Of a stretch of 64,000 bases of DNA, positions 29,101-39,533 are shown piece after piece (position 1 is the first letter of the stretch; every line of letters starts with the position of its first letter). The notes beneath the pieces were generated by a model. It searched no databases. It was not told where the DNA came from and saw only the letters and a program-made list of their open reading frames with translations. A program made the translations under genes and the position numbers. Origin of the DNA: Lepidurus packardi (taxonomy: Eukaryota; Arthropoda; Branchiopoda; Notostraca; Triopsidae). The DNA is taken from contig JAKZAN010000007.1 of assembly GCA_023053545.1 (NCBI GenBank), positions 7,192,001 to 7,256,000 on the forward strand, in the 5' to 3' direction.

Positions 29101-30709
29101 AAACCCATCCAAGAACCGACGAGGAGTCGTTTGAAGACATATTCGCACCCCCGCAAGGCCTCGTATCGAGTGCACAGCCTTACCTTTTGCTTACTGGCGC
29201 CACTTGGATGATTCTAAAGCAGTACTTCCAACATATTTTGCTCCAGGTCGCACTTCGTGGTTTGATTTTCGCACGAATGCGGCCGCAACAGAAAAAGGAA
29301 CTATTATGTGAACTTCAAAACTTAGGTAAGTTCCCTTTTGCACCCATTGTAGTCATCTGAACTTACTTTATAATCATTTGTCATTAGGATTTGTAGTTTG
29401 CATGTGTGGGAATGCTCATAGCGATCAGAGCTCCCTGAAGGCTGCCCATTTGGGTTTAACCATAGCTAATCTGGACGTCCAGACAACTGCATTCACGGCA
29501 CGTAGTATCCATCTTGACTCCGTTACGCGTTTACTGCGCGAAGGAAGAGCTGCACTTGTTTCCTCTTTAGGTCTTTTCAAATTCATGGCCACCTACAGCT
29601 TAACGCAGTTCACTACTGTCATGTTGCTTTACGAGCTCGAGACTAATCTCTCTGACTGGCAGTTTTTGTACATCGATTTCGTAATTGTCACGTTCATAGT
29701 GTTCGCGTTTGTAAGAACGCGAGCATTTGAAGGCTCGCTATCGCCTGCTCCTTGCCTACAGTCGCTGCTCTTGGTTGATGCTTTGATTTCAGTCTGTCTC
29801 CAAATGATTATTATCGTCTGTGGACAGCATTTCGCATACTCTTTCGCGCAGGACCAATCTTGGCTCTTACCCACCAATTCGTCATTCCTTAGAGGAGACG
29901 TAGATGCGACCGAAATGGTTCATCCTGCAGCGTTTACGAATTATGCGGTCTGGTCCGTATCAGTTTTCCAGTACTTAACCTTGGCACTGACCTTCTCGCA
30001 AGGACCACCCTTTCGACAGCGGTTTTATACCAACGTAACTTTCGTTTTCGTGTGGATTACGCTCTTGGTTATTTCCATGTACTTGCTGATAGCTCCTCAT
30101 CCCGTGTTAGTTACTTGGCTGGGTTTCGAATTGCCTCCGAATTTCGAATTTCGTTTTGCTTTACTTACCTTGGCCTTTGTGTCCGCCATGATTAGTTTGG
30201 CCATCGAAAGATTTTTAGCCCAAGGAGTTTTGAGTCAAGGAGCGAGGAAGCTACTCCGTCTGTTTAGACCGTCAGTGAAGAATTGGGACTGGTCAGTGGC
30301 GGCGGAATCAAATGGTCAATTAAAGCCTCCCAACGTAATCACGTGCGCAAGACAAACCAAGTGCCCTCCTCCTAACATGCTCAGTTTGCAGAAGCATTTT
30401 CGCAGTAACAGGGCTCTACTTTCTCCGAAACCCTCCCTTAGTCGCATTACAAGAGTATCACTAATGCCTTCTTCTCCCCCTTCAAGTAGCGCTACTTTAT
30501 TGCTACGAAAACTACGCAGATACTTAGGCGCGGAAGAAATGACGGTTACCAAATACCAGCTCGCGCTAGAAGGCACAAAAGTCACCCCTCCTTCTTATGT
30601 AAACGAGCTAGTACTTAGTCCTGTACTGTACAACTTAATGTCGTCAGAAATTGGAACGTGGCCGCATCATTCTCAGCTTTCTAGGTCGCAAACTAGTCGT
30701 AGGAAATAA
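26172..30709 (+). CDS. P5B-type ATPase (ATP13A family), 13 exons, altered catalytic motifs
   Basis: P5B ATPases are lysosomal/endosomal polyamine or cation exporters. Exons: 26172-26253, 26314-26390, 26451-26618, 26673-26893, 26944-27148, 27208-27400, 27457-27584, 27637-27807, 27861-28061, 28120-28455, 28506-28866, 28936-29325, 29388-30709. The frame holds throughout and predicts 1284 residues, normal for the family. Signatures: N-terminal ELHGYR...FKRTFAWFL; LVPGDKVLIKEG; transmembrane VPPALPAV; phosphorylation site FDKTGTLTE; FCKGSCETV; LATGDD; LREGRAALVSS and C-terminal membrane segments. Two deviations: the A-domain TGE is predicted as TGD after the exon 6/7 junction, and the hinge, normally MCGDGANDCGALKAA, reads MCGNAHSDQSSLKAA. 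This suggests reduced or lost turnover, or an unusual paralogue. Introns are 50-70 bp. The exon 1 start is the least certain boundary. Confidence 0.85.
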
Positions 30710-31115
30710 TCAGCAATCACAAGGCAACCTTATATTCGCAAGATTCCTAGGAATGGGGTTTACTGCTTGCGTACATTTATACTAGTGATTAATAAACATG
30801 ATTAATAAACGATAACATGCCAAAAACCCCTACTGTATCGAATTTCATCTGATTTTGCAACAACATTCTTATATATTTACAATCTTATTTTAACGCGCAA
30901 TTCAACATGTATATTCAATAATGTTTTTTGAAGTTGTTCTTAGAAGAGTTAGTGTTAAGTACTGAAGTTTTTAAGATTTCCTATAAAAGGAATGATTTTG
31001 CTGGTATTGTAGGTATATGCAGGGTAGCTATAGATACAGTAAACTTGTACATATAATAAGTCATGCCTGTTTGAGTTCCAACGGAACAACAACAGGAAGA
31101 CTTGAAATTAACGCA
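30710..31115. other. Convergent 3' flanks of the ATPase and NRF-like genes
   Basis: Short region between a plus-strand gene end and a minus-strand gene end. Two AATAAA hexamers on the plus strand (30791-30796 and 30804-30809) fit the ATPase polyadenylation signal, 80-100 bp after its stop codon. No other gene is seen. Confidence 0.6.
30791..30809 (+). terminator. Polyadenylation signals of the P5 ATPase gene
   Basis: Two AATAAA hexamers about 13 bp apart, 82 and 95 bp downstream of the stop codon, on the coding strand. Confidence 0.55.
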
Positions 31116-33640
31116 TTACCTTCTTGGAGCGAAAAGCATCTTCTCTAAATTGAGGAAAGGTGCTTCGACGCAAATACTAGCAATGAAGGCGAAGCACATG
31201 GAAATTGTAAGGTGCCCCGCGTAAGCAAAAACCTGTAGCAAAACTTTGTTATAGCTTAATTGTAACGTTTACAGATAAGTATTACTTGATCCGTAGTAGT
31301 ATAATACATCGGTACACGACTCCTAGCGTAAAAAAAAGTCATCCAATTGAGGTGGATCAAGTACGTACAGTACGTCAAACGACCCAAAGGGATAAATACT
31401 TTTGACGACAGAAATGTGTTGACGAATCCTAAATGGTTACCATAACGCACTAACTGCAATGCATTTGTTTTTCGTGTACCTCCATAACCATTTGCGCAAG
31501 CCCAAACCAACCAACTAAGCGACATTGACCAGCCAGCTTATGTAAACCGGAGTAAGCGATAGATACGTATTGGCTAATGTACGGCGCTTTTCTGGCATCC
31601 GCGTACCCATACAAGCCGTACAATATTGCTAATGCCGTACTAGTGCTAATACACCATCCAGCTGTTACGATGGCCTAATGAAAAAAAAAATAACCAGGCC
31701 TACCAATTCGTGTTGTTGTTACCGGTTTCATTTCCACTTTGCTATTCCCATAGTTATGCAAGGCCCATCCCATTGCTATCCCTACAGCATATGGTGCCAA
31801 ACGAGGCCAAACTTTGGTGTAATAATCTACTTCATAACGCAGAGTAGCTGCAGAAATGTCCCTAAAGCAATTCACTTAAAATCCGCGATAATAGGTACAC
31901 GAGCGAAAAATTGTGTTACATCCGGGTAGAGAGGATTGTTGGAGGCAAATGTTCTAATCCAGTCTGCGTCATGCTAACAATAATGGAAAAGGCAGTCAGC
32001 AAGCCCAAAATCAAGAAGCCCTTCTTTGGACTTCGCCAAATCGGGTAGATTAGAAACGGTGCGAGCAAAAAGAGCTGGAAATCGCACGCTAAATACCAAG
32101 TTTCTCCCATGCACTACAAGAAAGTGTCATATTATTCGTATTACTAACTTTTACTTGCTAACTTACGAAATTCGTCGTATAACCTGGTCCGATGAAGTTG
32201 TTTATGTACAATAAGTTACTCCACCACGTCCTTCGACATTCTTGGGTTTGGTACTTAATGGAACTCCACATGGGGCCGTTATTGAGATGAACAACTATTG
32301 TTGCAATAAAACCTAGAATTACTGCGTACACGGGTGTTAAGCTGCTCTAACAAGAGAAGTTTGTTAGATGTCCCACAATTGTGATTCATTCCATTCTACC
32401 GAAGATAACGATGGACGTAGAACAGAAAGGGATTAAACTTTCTGTTCTTCTCAAATTCTTTTAAGGCATTGTAAGCTACGAGTAGGCCACTGAGGAAGAA
32501 GAAAGTGTCAACGCTGACCAAACCATTTGATATGGCCTGCATAGGAAAACTGTATCCTGCCTATACATTGAAATATAAATTGACATTCGTTAGTTTCGTA
32601 ACTTTTAACGCACCTGTAAGAGTGTAGGCCAATTGGCAGAGAATTCTTGGGTGTTTTCCGACCAAGAATGTCCCATTACAACCCAGGAGGTGGAAAGGAA
32701 TCGAATTCCGTGAAGGCAGGAAAGGCTCTTGTTGGCGCTTTGCGTATTGAAAATTCGAGATGCATTTTTGTGTAAAGAAAAACACAACAACATTTGGCTC
32801 CAAACCGAAGGCTGCAGATCTACAGAATAGCGAAATAAGTTTCAGAATTCTTTACATTTATGAAATCTTACTCTCAGGCCCTTCTTTTTGACATGCGTCG
32901 TAAATTGTACCAATGATTAATAAAAAAGCTACTATTGCTAGGACGACCCTACAAGAAGAGTTACAAGCGTTATAATTAAGATTCTTGGATTAGGATTACA
33001 TCATAACGATAGTCCCGACATCTATTTTGCTACTACTTTGAGCCGTTAAGCAATACGAATCGCTGGTTGTGATTCCCACTTGATGGCCATAAAATGCGTT
33101 TTTTCCTATTACGTCGATTACCGCCAATTCAACGTCTAACGCACTGCATGTCGATGGTAAGCACAACGCGATACTTGGCGTGAACGGAGCGTAAAAGCTC
33201 GTAACATTAATCTGATAAATATTTTTATTATTACACATTTATTGTTGTTTTTTATCTTATACCGCATCTGCTTTTTCCCCCAGTTCACTGAAGATCCCCA
33301 GATAACTTAAGAACGATTTGGAAAACGTATGATCTTTCTCCAGTGTCATCGGCTTTAGAAATACAGTGCAGTATTGGCCGGAGAATTGCTGTAGTTGAAT
33401 GTTGATGCACTGGTCAAAATGCCCCATTGCGTGAATGTTGCCGCTTGCGAAACCATCAGGCATCTTTCCAGAGGCATCGTACACTATTTACTTACACTTA
33501 ATTTTTGCTGATTGAAAATTTTAAAAGTCCGTTTGCTTACTTCGTACGGCCCAAGAACTGAAATTAGCCAAGGATTCGGCGTAATACAAGCTGTCTTCTT
33601 TGCACTGTGGGCTAACGTTGTCGCTTCTAGCTGTTGGTAT

Positions 33641-33878
33641 TGTCACGGATGGTTTTTTTTCAATGTTGTATTTCTTTGCTTGGTCTAAAACCCAACTGCC
33701 TCGTCTGTACATTGGCGTATCTTTTTATACCACTTGGCGACCCCTTTCTTAGCGAACATGCTTCTTTCAACGTTTGTCCTTCATTGACCTGACCTTGCCA
33801 TTCTCCAAGAATCCGCCACTTACTCCCAAACATGCAAATTAACCAAGACCAACGTTTTCAAAAGGGTCATTCGCTACA
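33641..33878 (-). repeat. 3' LTR of the Gypsy element
   Basis: 238 bp, identical by eye to 39154-39391. The last codons of pol run into it (stop at 33839). Confidence 0.95.
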
Positions 33879-36800
33879 CTCGGCCCTTCCTGACTTAAAT
33901 CGCTCTCCCGAGCGACCAAGTGACCCTCTCCGACCCCGGCAGGTCTCCAGGTTTTCTCCAACTCGGACAATGGCAGGTCATCATCAGCATCGTTCACTCC
34001 TTCTGTTCCATGGTGTTTCAAGAGCTGCGCCAAAGGGAGATCATCGTCCGATTCTCTATTTTCCTCACTCTGGTTAGAGGTCGTGTTGTCGTCTATGTCT
34101 ACAATTTCACCGTCATCTTCTCCATCTTCTTCGTCACTTTCTTCGTCGGACACATAACCGGGTACAAATTTCCTTAGTTGACTGACGTGGGCGGGAAATA
34201 TCCGAAGTCGACGTTTTGTTTCCTGTCCGGGTAGGTCTTCGATTTGGTAGGTGACTTCTGTAATATTTCTGGCAATGGAAAAGGGTCCGATATATTTTGG
34301 ACGGAGTTTAGGTGACTGGCCCTTCGTTCGGAGACGCCGCTGGACCCATACCAGATCACCAGGTTTGAAGACAGGTGGAGCCCGATGGTGTTTGTCGTAA
34401 CGGAGTTTCTGCGCTTTCTGTTTAACCAAGATTCGCTCCATGGTTGCTCTTCGTACGGCCTCGACGCGTCCAAGAAACTCGGGATAAGTTTCTGACACAT
34501 CTTCCGGCCACGGGAATAGCGTCTCTTCGGGTAACACTGGAAGACGTCCATATACCAATTGAAACGGGCTTATTCCGGTGGTTTCTTGCATGGCAGTATT
34601 GACACAGAAGGCCGCTGTTTGGACTAAGGAATCCCATTGATGCTGGTCGGATTCGATCAAACCTGCAACGATTTCGGTCAGTGTACGATTAACTCGCTCA
34701 CAGAGCCCATTTGCTTGGGGGTGATAGGCGGCTGTCATCGAATGCCGGATTTTCAGGCGTTCTAGGGTTTCTTCCATCTGACGTGCGGTAAATCCTGTTC
34801 CTCTATCGCTAATCAGCGCCTCAGGTGTTCCATGCCGTAGGATTATTTGTTCCATGAGAAAGTCAACAACATTTTTAGAGGATGTATCGGGAACGGCTCG
34901 TACCTCGACCCATTTACTGTGGTAGTCGATCGCAACTAGCAAGTGCCGATTTCCACGGGGAGTGAGAGGAAAAGGGCCAACGTGATCAATGCCCAGCAGA
35001 CGAAATGGTTGATCCGGAGGAGGAATTGGTTGCAAGAAGCCTAGTGGTGGGCCGGGGGGAATCTTCCTTTGTTGACAGGTGGGGCAAGATTTAACATACC
35101 GTCGAACCGTTGAGGTAAGCCTGGGCCACCAGTATCGGGACTTAACTTTGTCTAAGGTTTTTGTAAGACCGAGATGGCCTCCTGCAAAACTGTCGTGACA
35201 GCTACGCAGAACGTCCCGACGGAACGTTCGGGGTAACGCAAGCAGCAACTTTCGACCTCGGCCATTACCTTTCCGGTAAAGTAGCCCGTGGCGAAGCGAG
35301 AATTGAGTGGAAATACCGTCGCTGTCAGGAAATTTTGATAAGGCTGCGGGGTCGTTTAAGAGCAATAATAGATGCGAGAACTGCGGATCGGTGTACTGCT
35401 CAGCCAAGAGTACTGAAGGTTGGACTTTGTATAATAGCGTGCAAATAGCCATGTGGTCTGGTGGCTGAGTTTCTTCGCCGGCTCCTGTTGGTGCGCGCGA
35501 TAGGGCATCTGCGACAACATTGGCTTTTCCTTTTCTGTGCTGGAAGGTAATGTCATATTCCTGAAGAGCAAGAACCCACCGGCTAAATTTTGCATTGACC
35601 TCCTGTTTGTGAAAGAGGTAGGTGACCGCGGTATTATCCGTGATGACCTTAAAGGGCCGACCAAAAATATAGGACCGCCACTTCGTAACGGCCCAAACCA
35701 CGGCAAGACATTCCAGTTCATTACTGTGGTATCGAGATTCCGGATCCGAGAGTCTTCTGCTAATATAGGCAATGGTGAATTCTTCGTTACCCTGTCGTTG
35801 TACTAGAACGGCGCCAAGCCCTTCGTAACTGGCATCCGTATGGATTTCAATCTCCCGTTCCTCTTGGAAATGGTTTAAAATCGGGGCGGTACGTAGAGCC
35901 TGTTTTAAGTGAAGGAATGCTGCGCTGCTTTGCTCCGTCCAGTTCCAAGTCGTTGCCTTTTTTAACAGACCATACAGGGGACGGGCTATGGCGGCGAAAC
36001 CCCGGATAAAGCGCCTATAATATCCCAGCATGCCAAGAAACCGCCTGAGTTGTTTGAGGTTACTAGGTTGGGGATAGTTTATAATGGCTTCAGCCCTCTG
36101 GGAATCCGGGCCAATCCCATGGCAGTTAACGCGATGCCCTAGGAACACGACTTCCGGACGAGCAAAGGTGCATTTGTCCAGGTTTAGTGTAAGATTCGAA
36201 TGTCGTATAGCTTCTAATACCAGTCGTAGTCTATCCTGATGTTCCGAAAAGGTACGCCCAAAGATGAGTATGTCATCTAAGTATACTAGACAGTGAGACC
36301 ATTTGAGTCCCGCAAGTACTCGGTCCATCAGACGCTGGAAAGTGGCCGGGGCATTACACAATCCGAAAGGCATCCGTTGAAATTCGTAAAGCCCATCGGG
36401 AGTAACGAAAGCCGTTTTCTCCCGGTCTGAGGGGTTGACCGTTACCTGCCAGTACCCACTAGCCAGATCCAAAGATGTAAAGAAGACGGCGTTTCCAATT
36501 CGATCAAGAATGTCGTCAATACGTGGAAGGGGGTAAACGTCCTTCTTCGTGATACTGTTTAGTCGTCGATAGTCTACACAGAACCGTAGTTCGCCATTTT
36601 TCTTTTTGACAAGCACGACGGGAGAAGACCATGGACTGGTAGAAGGAGTAATGATGCCTGCGTCCAACATCTTGGTGACTTGTTCTGAAATGATTTGTCG
36701 TTCTGCAGCGGATACCCGTCGAGGAGGAACATGCAAGGGAATTGGTTGTTCCGTGTGGATCTGATGATCGACCAAACTTGTACCTTGCAGAGGTTTGTCG

Positions 36801-37774
36801 GAGGTTGCAAAACATTGAGAGTATGAATTCAGAAGGTCTGACAACTCTCGTCTCTGGTCCTGGCTTAAAGTTTCCCCGAACTGAGTGTCGTTAAACGGGA
36901 GAGTGGAATTACTTGAAGAACGGTGGTTTACGGTAGCTACTGTCCCCTGGCTACCGGGAGAGTCAATGGGGACCGAGACCGATTGCGGAGAGCTAGCTAG
37001 CCCTAGTTTTGTATGGGGGTGGATGGTCAAACGGTGTTTTCCAATATTGAGAACGGGAACAAAGGTCTTTCCATTCTTAGCTTGTAGGAGGCTCGACGGG
37101 GTAATCCATTCGTCGCCTGGGTTGGCCCTAAGGACCGCTGCTGCTATAATGGTATTTGGAGAGTTTCTAGGGACATAAGCTGGTACAAAACACAGTGAAC
37201 CCGGAGGAATAACGGCCGTTTCGGAAGACCTGAGCACACCTAAGAACCCTTCGGAATGATCGTCCATAACCTGAAAATCTTGAAGAAATGATTTTTCCGA
37301 ACTAGGAGCCGATTTTTCAAGGGTATTGCAGGGAGCAACTGTGGTTTCTATTTTAGGTGGGGCATACAGTACATGTTTTGACAAGGTTTCTGCATCATAC
37401 ATTACTTTTATTTGTCCTTCGGAACTAAGGACACTGACATTTGCAACAGCCATCCAGTCTACACCGAGTATAACCGGGAAGGGGGCTTGATTAACTACTA
37501 AAAATTGATGCATACATGGACGGTTCAAGGTGGTCGGGGTGATTTCTAGCATAATTGTTCCTAATACTGGCACAACTCCATTCCCGGCGTCAGTTAGTGG
37601 AGTTCCAAAATATGGTTGGATCTCTGAATGCTGCGGCAGGGTACAAGCACAAATGAGGGAACACGAAGCGCCTGAATCGACAAGACCGGTTACCTGACCT
37701 ACTCCCCCGACATCCAAGTGAATCACGGGTAAACCTATTCTTCGATCGGATATCGTTCCATCTACAGTAACCAC
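33839..37774 (-). CDS. pol: Gypsy pol polyprotein (protease, RT, RNase H, integrase)
   Basis: One frame of about 1311 codons. Domains in order: aspartic protease (GLVDSGASCSLI, about residue 33), reverse transcriptase (VDYRRLN, SGYWQV, YLDDILIF near 500), RNase H (IEIHTDASYEGLG near 643), zinc-binding integrase N-terminus (H...HLGL...CPTCQQRK near 870), integrase core (IDHVGPFP, ALISDRGTGF, CERVNRTL), a GPY/F module (KYIGPFSI) and a long acidic tail (SDEESDEEDGEDD). All catalytic signatures are present. The frame is in -1 phase relative to gag and is open upstream of 37774 into the 3' end of gag, so expression probably needs a -1 frameshift near the gag stop. The first codon given (GTG) is only the point where the frame clears gag, not a real start. 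The C-terminus is encoded inside the 3' LTR. Confidence 0.93.
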   Translation of the reverse strand: MVTVDGTISDRRIGLPVIHLDVGGVGQVTGLVDSGASCSLICACTLPQHSEIQPYFGTPLTDAGNGVVPVLGTIMLEITPTTLNRPCMHQFLVVNQAPFPVILGVDWMAVANVSVLSSEGQIKVMYDAETLSKHVLYAPPKIETTVAPCNTLEKSAPSSEKSFLQDFQVMDDHSEGFLGVLRSSETAVIPPGSLCFVPAYVPRNSPNTIIAAAVLRANPGDEWITPSSLLQAKNGKTFVPVLNIGKHRLTIHPHTKLGLASSPQSVSVPIDSPGSQGTVATVNHRSSSNSTLPFNDTQFGETLSQDQRRELSDLLNSYSQCFATSDKPLQGTSLVDHQIHTEQPIPLHVPPRRVSAAERQIISEQVTKMLDAGIITPSTSPWSSPVVLVKKKNGELRFCVDYRRLNSITKKDVYPLPRIDDILDRIGNAVFFTSLDLASGYWQVTVNPSDREKTAFVTPDGLYEFQRMPFGLCNAPATFQRLMDRVLAGLKWSHCLVYLDDILIFGRTFSEHQDRLRLVLEAIRHSNLTLNLDKCTFARPEVVFLGHRVNCHGIGPDSQRAEAIINYPQPSNLKQLRRFLGMLGYYRRFIRGFAAIARPLYGLLKKATTWNWTEQSSAAFLHLKQALRTAPILNHFQEEREIEIHTDASYEGLGAVLVQRQGNEEFTIAYISRRLSDPESRYHSNELECLAVVWAVTKWRSYIFGRPFKVITDNTAVTYLFHKQEVNAKFSRWVLALQEYDITFQHRKGKANVVADALSRAPTGAGEETQPPDHMAICTLLYKVQPSVLLAEQYTDPQFSHLLLLLNDPAALSKFPDSDGISTQFSLRHGLLYRKGNGRGRKLLLALPRTFRRDVLRSCHDSFAGGHLGLTKTLDKVKSRYWWPRLTSTVRRYVKSCPTCQQRKIPPGPPLGFLQPIPPPDQPFRLLGIDHVGPFPLTPRGNRHLLVAIDYHSKWVEVRAVPDTSSKNVVDFLMEQIILRHGTPEALISDRGTGFTARQMEETLERLKIRHSMTAAYHPQANGLCERVNRTLTEIVAGLIESDQHQWDSLVQTAAFCVNTAMQETTGISPFQLVYGRLPVLPEETLFPWPEDVSETYPEFLGRVEAVRRATMERILVKQKAQKLRYDKHHRAPPVFKPGDLVWVQRRLRTKGQSPKLRPKYIGPFSIARNITEVTYQIEDLPGQETKRRLRIFPAHVSQLRKFVPGYVSDEESDEEDGEDDGEIVDIDDNTTSNQSEENRESDDDLPLAQLLKHHGTEGVNDADDDLPLSELEKTWRPAGVGEGHLVARESDLSQEGPSVANDPFENVGLG

Positions 37775-37809
37775 GCTGGAGCCTTTAGGACTTACAGCCG
37801 GCCCTGCTC

Positions 37810-38892
37810 CTACAGGTCGGCTGAGGAGTTTTCCGATGTGGGTGGCACTCGAGTAGGGCAGTTCCGGGCAATGTGGCCAGCCTTATCGCATCGGAAACAT
37901 ACAATGGATTCTTGTAGATTTCGAGGCGAATTGTTTCGATTTCGGCAGTCGCGGGCGATGTGCCCTTCTCGACCACACTGATAGCAAGTCGGCCGGCGGG
38001 ACGGTTGCCGATTGTGCTCCGACTTCTGAGTTCGCATGGTTTGCTCTAGGGAACTCATACGGGTAAGTAGCTGCTCGATTGTAGCCGGCAGGGTATCTGA
38101 CGTAGGTGAGCTGGGTTTGACTTGGGGACTAACGGGCGGGTATAACGGTAATGGGCTCAATGCAGAATTTCGAGGGGGAAGTGTCGACTCCTGCACGGAG
38201 GTGACGGGCGCGATAGGAGCGTTATAGCTACAAGTCGTAGTTTCGACGTGGTTGATTAAATCAATGAAGCTGTCCACTGTGTTTGGTCGTCTGGCCATAA
38301 CAGCCGCAGCTACATCAGGTCGTCGTAATCCGCGGGCGAGACGCTCAATTTGTTCTTTTTCTTTTAGTTGGATTGGGCAGCGTTCGCAAAGTCGTAGTTT
38401 ATCGTATAAATAACTTGCGGTACTCTCCCCTGCTTGTTGGACCCGGGCCTGAATTTTTGCGCTCCATTGTTCTAACGAGAGTGGCCTTCCAAACGCCTTT
38501 TGTAGAGCTATTTTCCAGTCATCCCAGTTTTTACAAGCGCCGCCGCGCGAGTCGTTCCAGTGGACAACAGGACCCGCGATCTTACTCAGGGCGGCTCGTA
38601 AATGCTGCTCCGGTGTCCAGCCTTCTACTTTCCCTATTCGAGAGAGGGTTTCAGCCCAATGCTCCACGTCCTCCTCGGGGCCGCCGGAAAAGATCGCCAT
38701 GGTAGCAAGGCTCTGGCTGCTGATTTTCCCAGGTAGTGGTGGATTAGTCGTCTGTTTCGTTAATGCGTCCAATACGGCTTGTTGTGAGGCCAAAAAACTC
38801 CTCATCAGGCGTGTGGTGGGAAAACTTCCTTCCCCAGCATCTTCCTCCATCTGGTGGGCTGCTGCTGCCGTTGGGGTTGGTGACGTGGTCAT
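37810..38892 (-). CDS. gag: Gypsy gag protein
   Basis: Frame of 360 residues from an ATG 262 bp inside the 5' LTR. The N-terminal half is a Ty3-type capsid (retrotrans-gag) domain with DVEHWAETL, HLRAALSKIAGPVVHW and LSLEQWSAKIQARVQQ. The C-terminus has two zinc knuckles, CYQCGREGHIARDC and CFRCDKAGHIARNC, which bind element RNA during particle assembly. It is followed by pol in the -1 frame. The sequence GGAAAAC lies about 20 bases before the gag stop, at the overlap; it is only slippery-like, not a textbook heptamer. Confidence 0.9.
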   Translation of the reverse strand: MTTSPTPTAAAAHQMEEDAGEGSFPTTRLMRSFLASQQAVLDALTKQTTNPPLPGKISSQSLATMAIFSGGPEEDVEHWAETLSRIGKVEGWTPEQHLRAALSKIAGPVVHWNDSRGGACKNWDDWKIALQKAFGRPLSLEQWSAKIQARVQQAGESTASYLYDKLRLCERCPIQLKEKEQIERLARGLRRPDVAAAVMARRPNTVDSFIDLINHVETTTCSYNAPIAPVTSVQESTLPPRNSALSPLPLYPPVSPQVKPSSPTSDTLPATIEQLLTRMSSLEQTMRTQKSEHNRQPSRRPTCYQCGREGHIARDCRNRNNSPRNLQESIVCFRCDKAGHIARNCPTRVPPTSENSSADL

Positions 38893-39153
38893 TTTGGATG
38901 ATTCTGGACGGTGGAGTTAGCTTTCTTGAAAGGAATAAGGGTTGTTCGCCAAGGTTCCAGCAAGCAGGACTATAAAGGGACTGTGATCTGTTTCCAAAGC
39001 AATTTAAGACGCTCGCCACATGGTCAGCTTTGTACGTTTTTTCAAGATCCAATACAGAACCCTTTAATGCCAGGACTCTTGCTACCTGTTTTAAGAGATT
39101 GTCGCTACTGACCACCGATGAATCTATCCAAATCCCACTTCTGACACCAAATT

Positions 39154-39391
39154 TGTCACGGATGGTTTTTTTTCAATGTTGTATTTCTTTGCTTGGTCTA
39201 AAACCCAACTGCCTCGTCTGTACATTGGCGTATCTTTTTATACCACTTGGCGACCCCTTTCTTAGCGAACATGCTTCTTTCAACGTTTGTCCTTCATTGA
39301 CCTGACCTTGCCATTCTCCAAGAATCCGCCACTTACTCCCAAACATGCAAATTAACCAAGACCAACGTTTTCAAAAGGGTCATTCGCTACA
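39154..39391 (-). repeat. 5' LTR of the Gypsy element
   Basis: 238 bp, identical by eye to the 3' LTR. It drives gag-pol on the minus strand. The AAAAAGATACGCC/TTTTTATACC area near 39233-39243 could hold the core promoter, but this is not demonstrated. Confidence 0.95.
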
Positions 39392-39533
39392 GTATTGACC
39401 AAAACCCATACCTTTCCCAGACCTGTTTCAGGTTAAGAGGAAAACCTTGCCCATTTGCGCCAAACTGCAAGTCCGGAGATGCACTCACCACGATCGTCAC
39501 CAAGAACACCGTGTATAAAACTGGTACGTACAT

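Larger units (their letters stand above)
33641..39391 (-). mobile_element. Ty3/Gypsy LTR retrotransposon, complete, 5.75 kb, very recent
   Basis: Two LTRs of 238 bp (33641-33878 and 39154-39391) appear identical base for base. Each starts TGTCACGG and ends CGCTACA on the plus strand. The target duplication GTAT is at 33637-33640 and 39392-39395. The element is transcribed on the minus strand: the 5' LTR is the right one. Three bases after it comes TGGTGTCAGAAGTGGG, a primer-binding-site-like sequence (starts TGG). A purine-rich AGGAAGGGCCGAG abuts the 3' LTR. It carries gag and pol; no envelope-like frame. Identical LTRs and an exact target duplication mean a young insertion that may be polymorphic. 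Confidence 0.95.
31116..39533 (-). pseudogene. NRF-6-like acyltransferase gene, split by a retrotransposon and frameshifted
   Basis: Membrane acyltransferase-3 protein with an N-terminal NRF domain (family of nematode nose-resistant-to-fluoxetine 6, implicated in lipid transport). The start at 39533 gives a signal peptide (YTVFLVTIVVSA). Exon 1 is 39396-39533 plus 33541-33640, separated by an LTR element. Then 33263-33483, 33000-33211, 32872-32948, 32614-32819, 32400-32560, 32167-32341, 31920-32113, 31723-31861, 31480-31674, 31286-31428, 31116-31232. Signatures: MYDASGKMPDG, FDQCINI, LCLPSTCS; acyltransferase CLHGIRFLSTSWVVMGH, VDTFFFLSGLL, RYLRLTPVYAV, PYAVGIAMGW, PLGRLTYCTYLIH, EAPFLNLEK. 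Total exon length is one base short of a multiple of three. The frame breaks near 31530, where a GG replaces the expected TGG of a conserved Trp codon. Without both lesions the product would be about 692 residues. Confidence 0.85.

Noticed and set aside
33521-33712. Open frame beginning MYRRGSW as the start of the NRF-like protein
   Set aside because: The first part is LTR sequence read through into the host exon. The genuine start with signal peptide lies on the other side of the retrotransposon at 39533.
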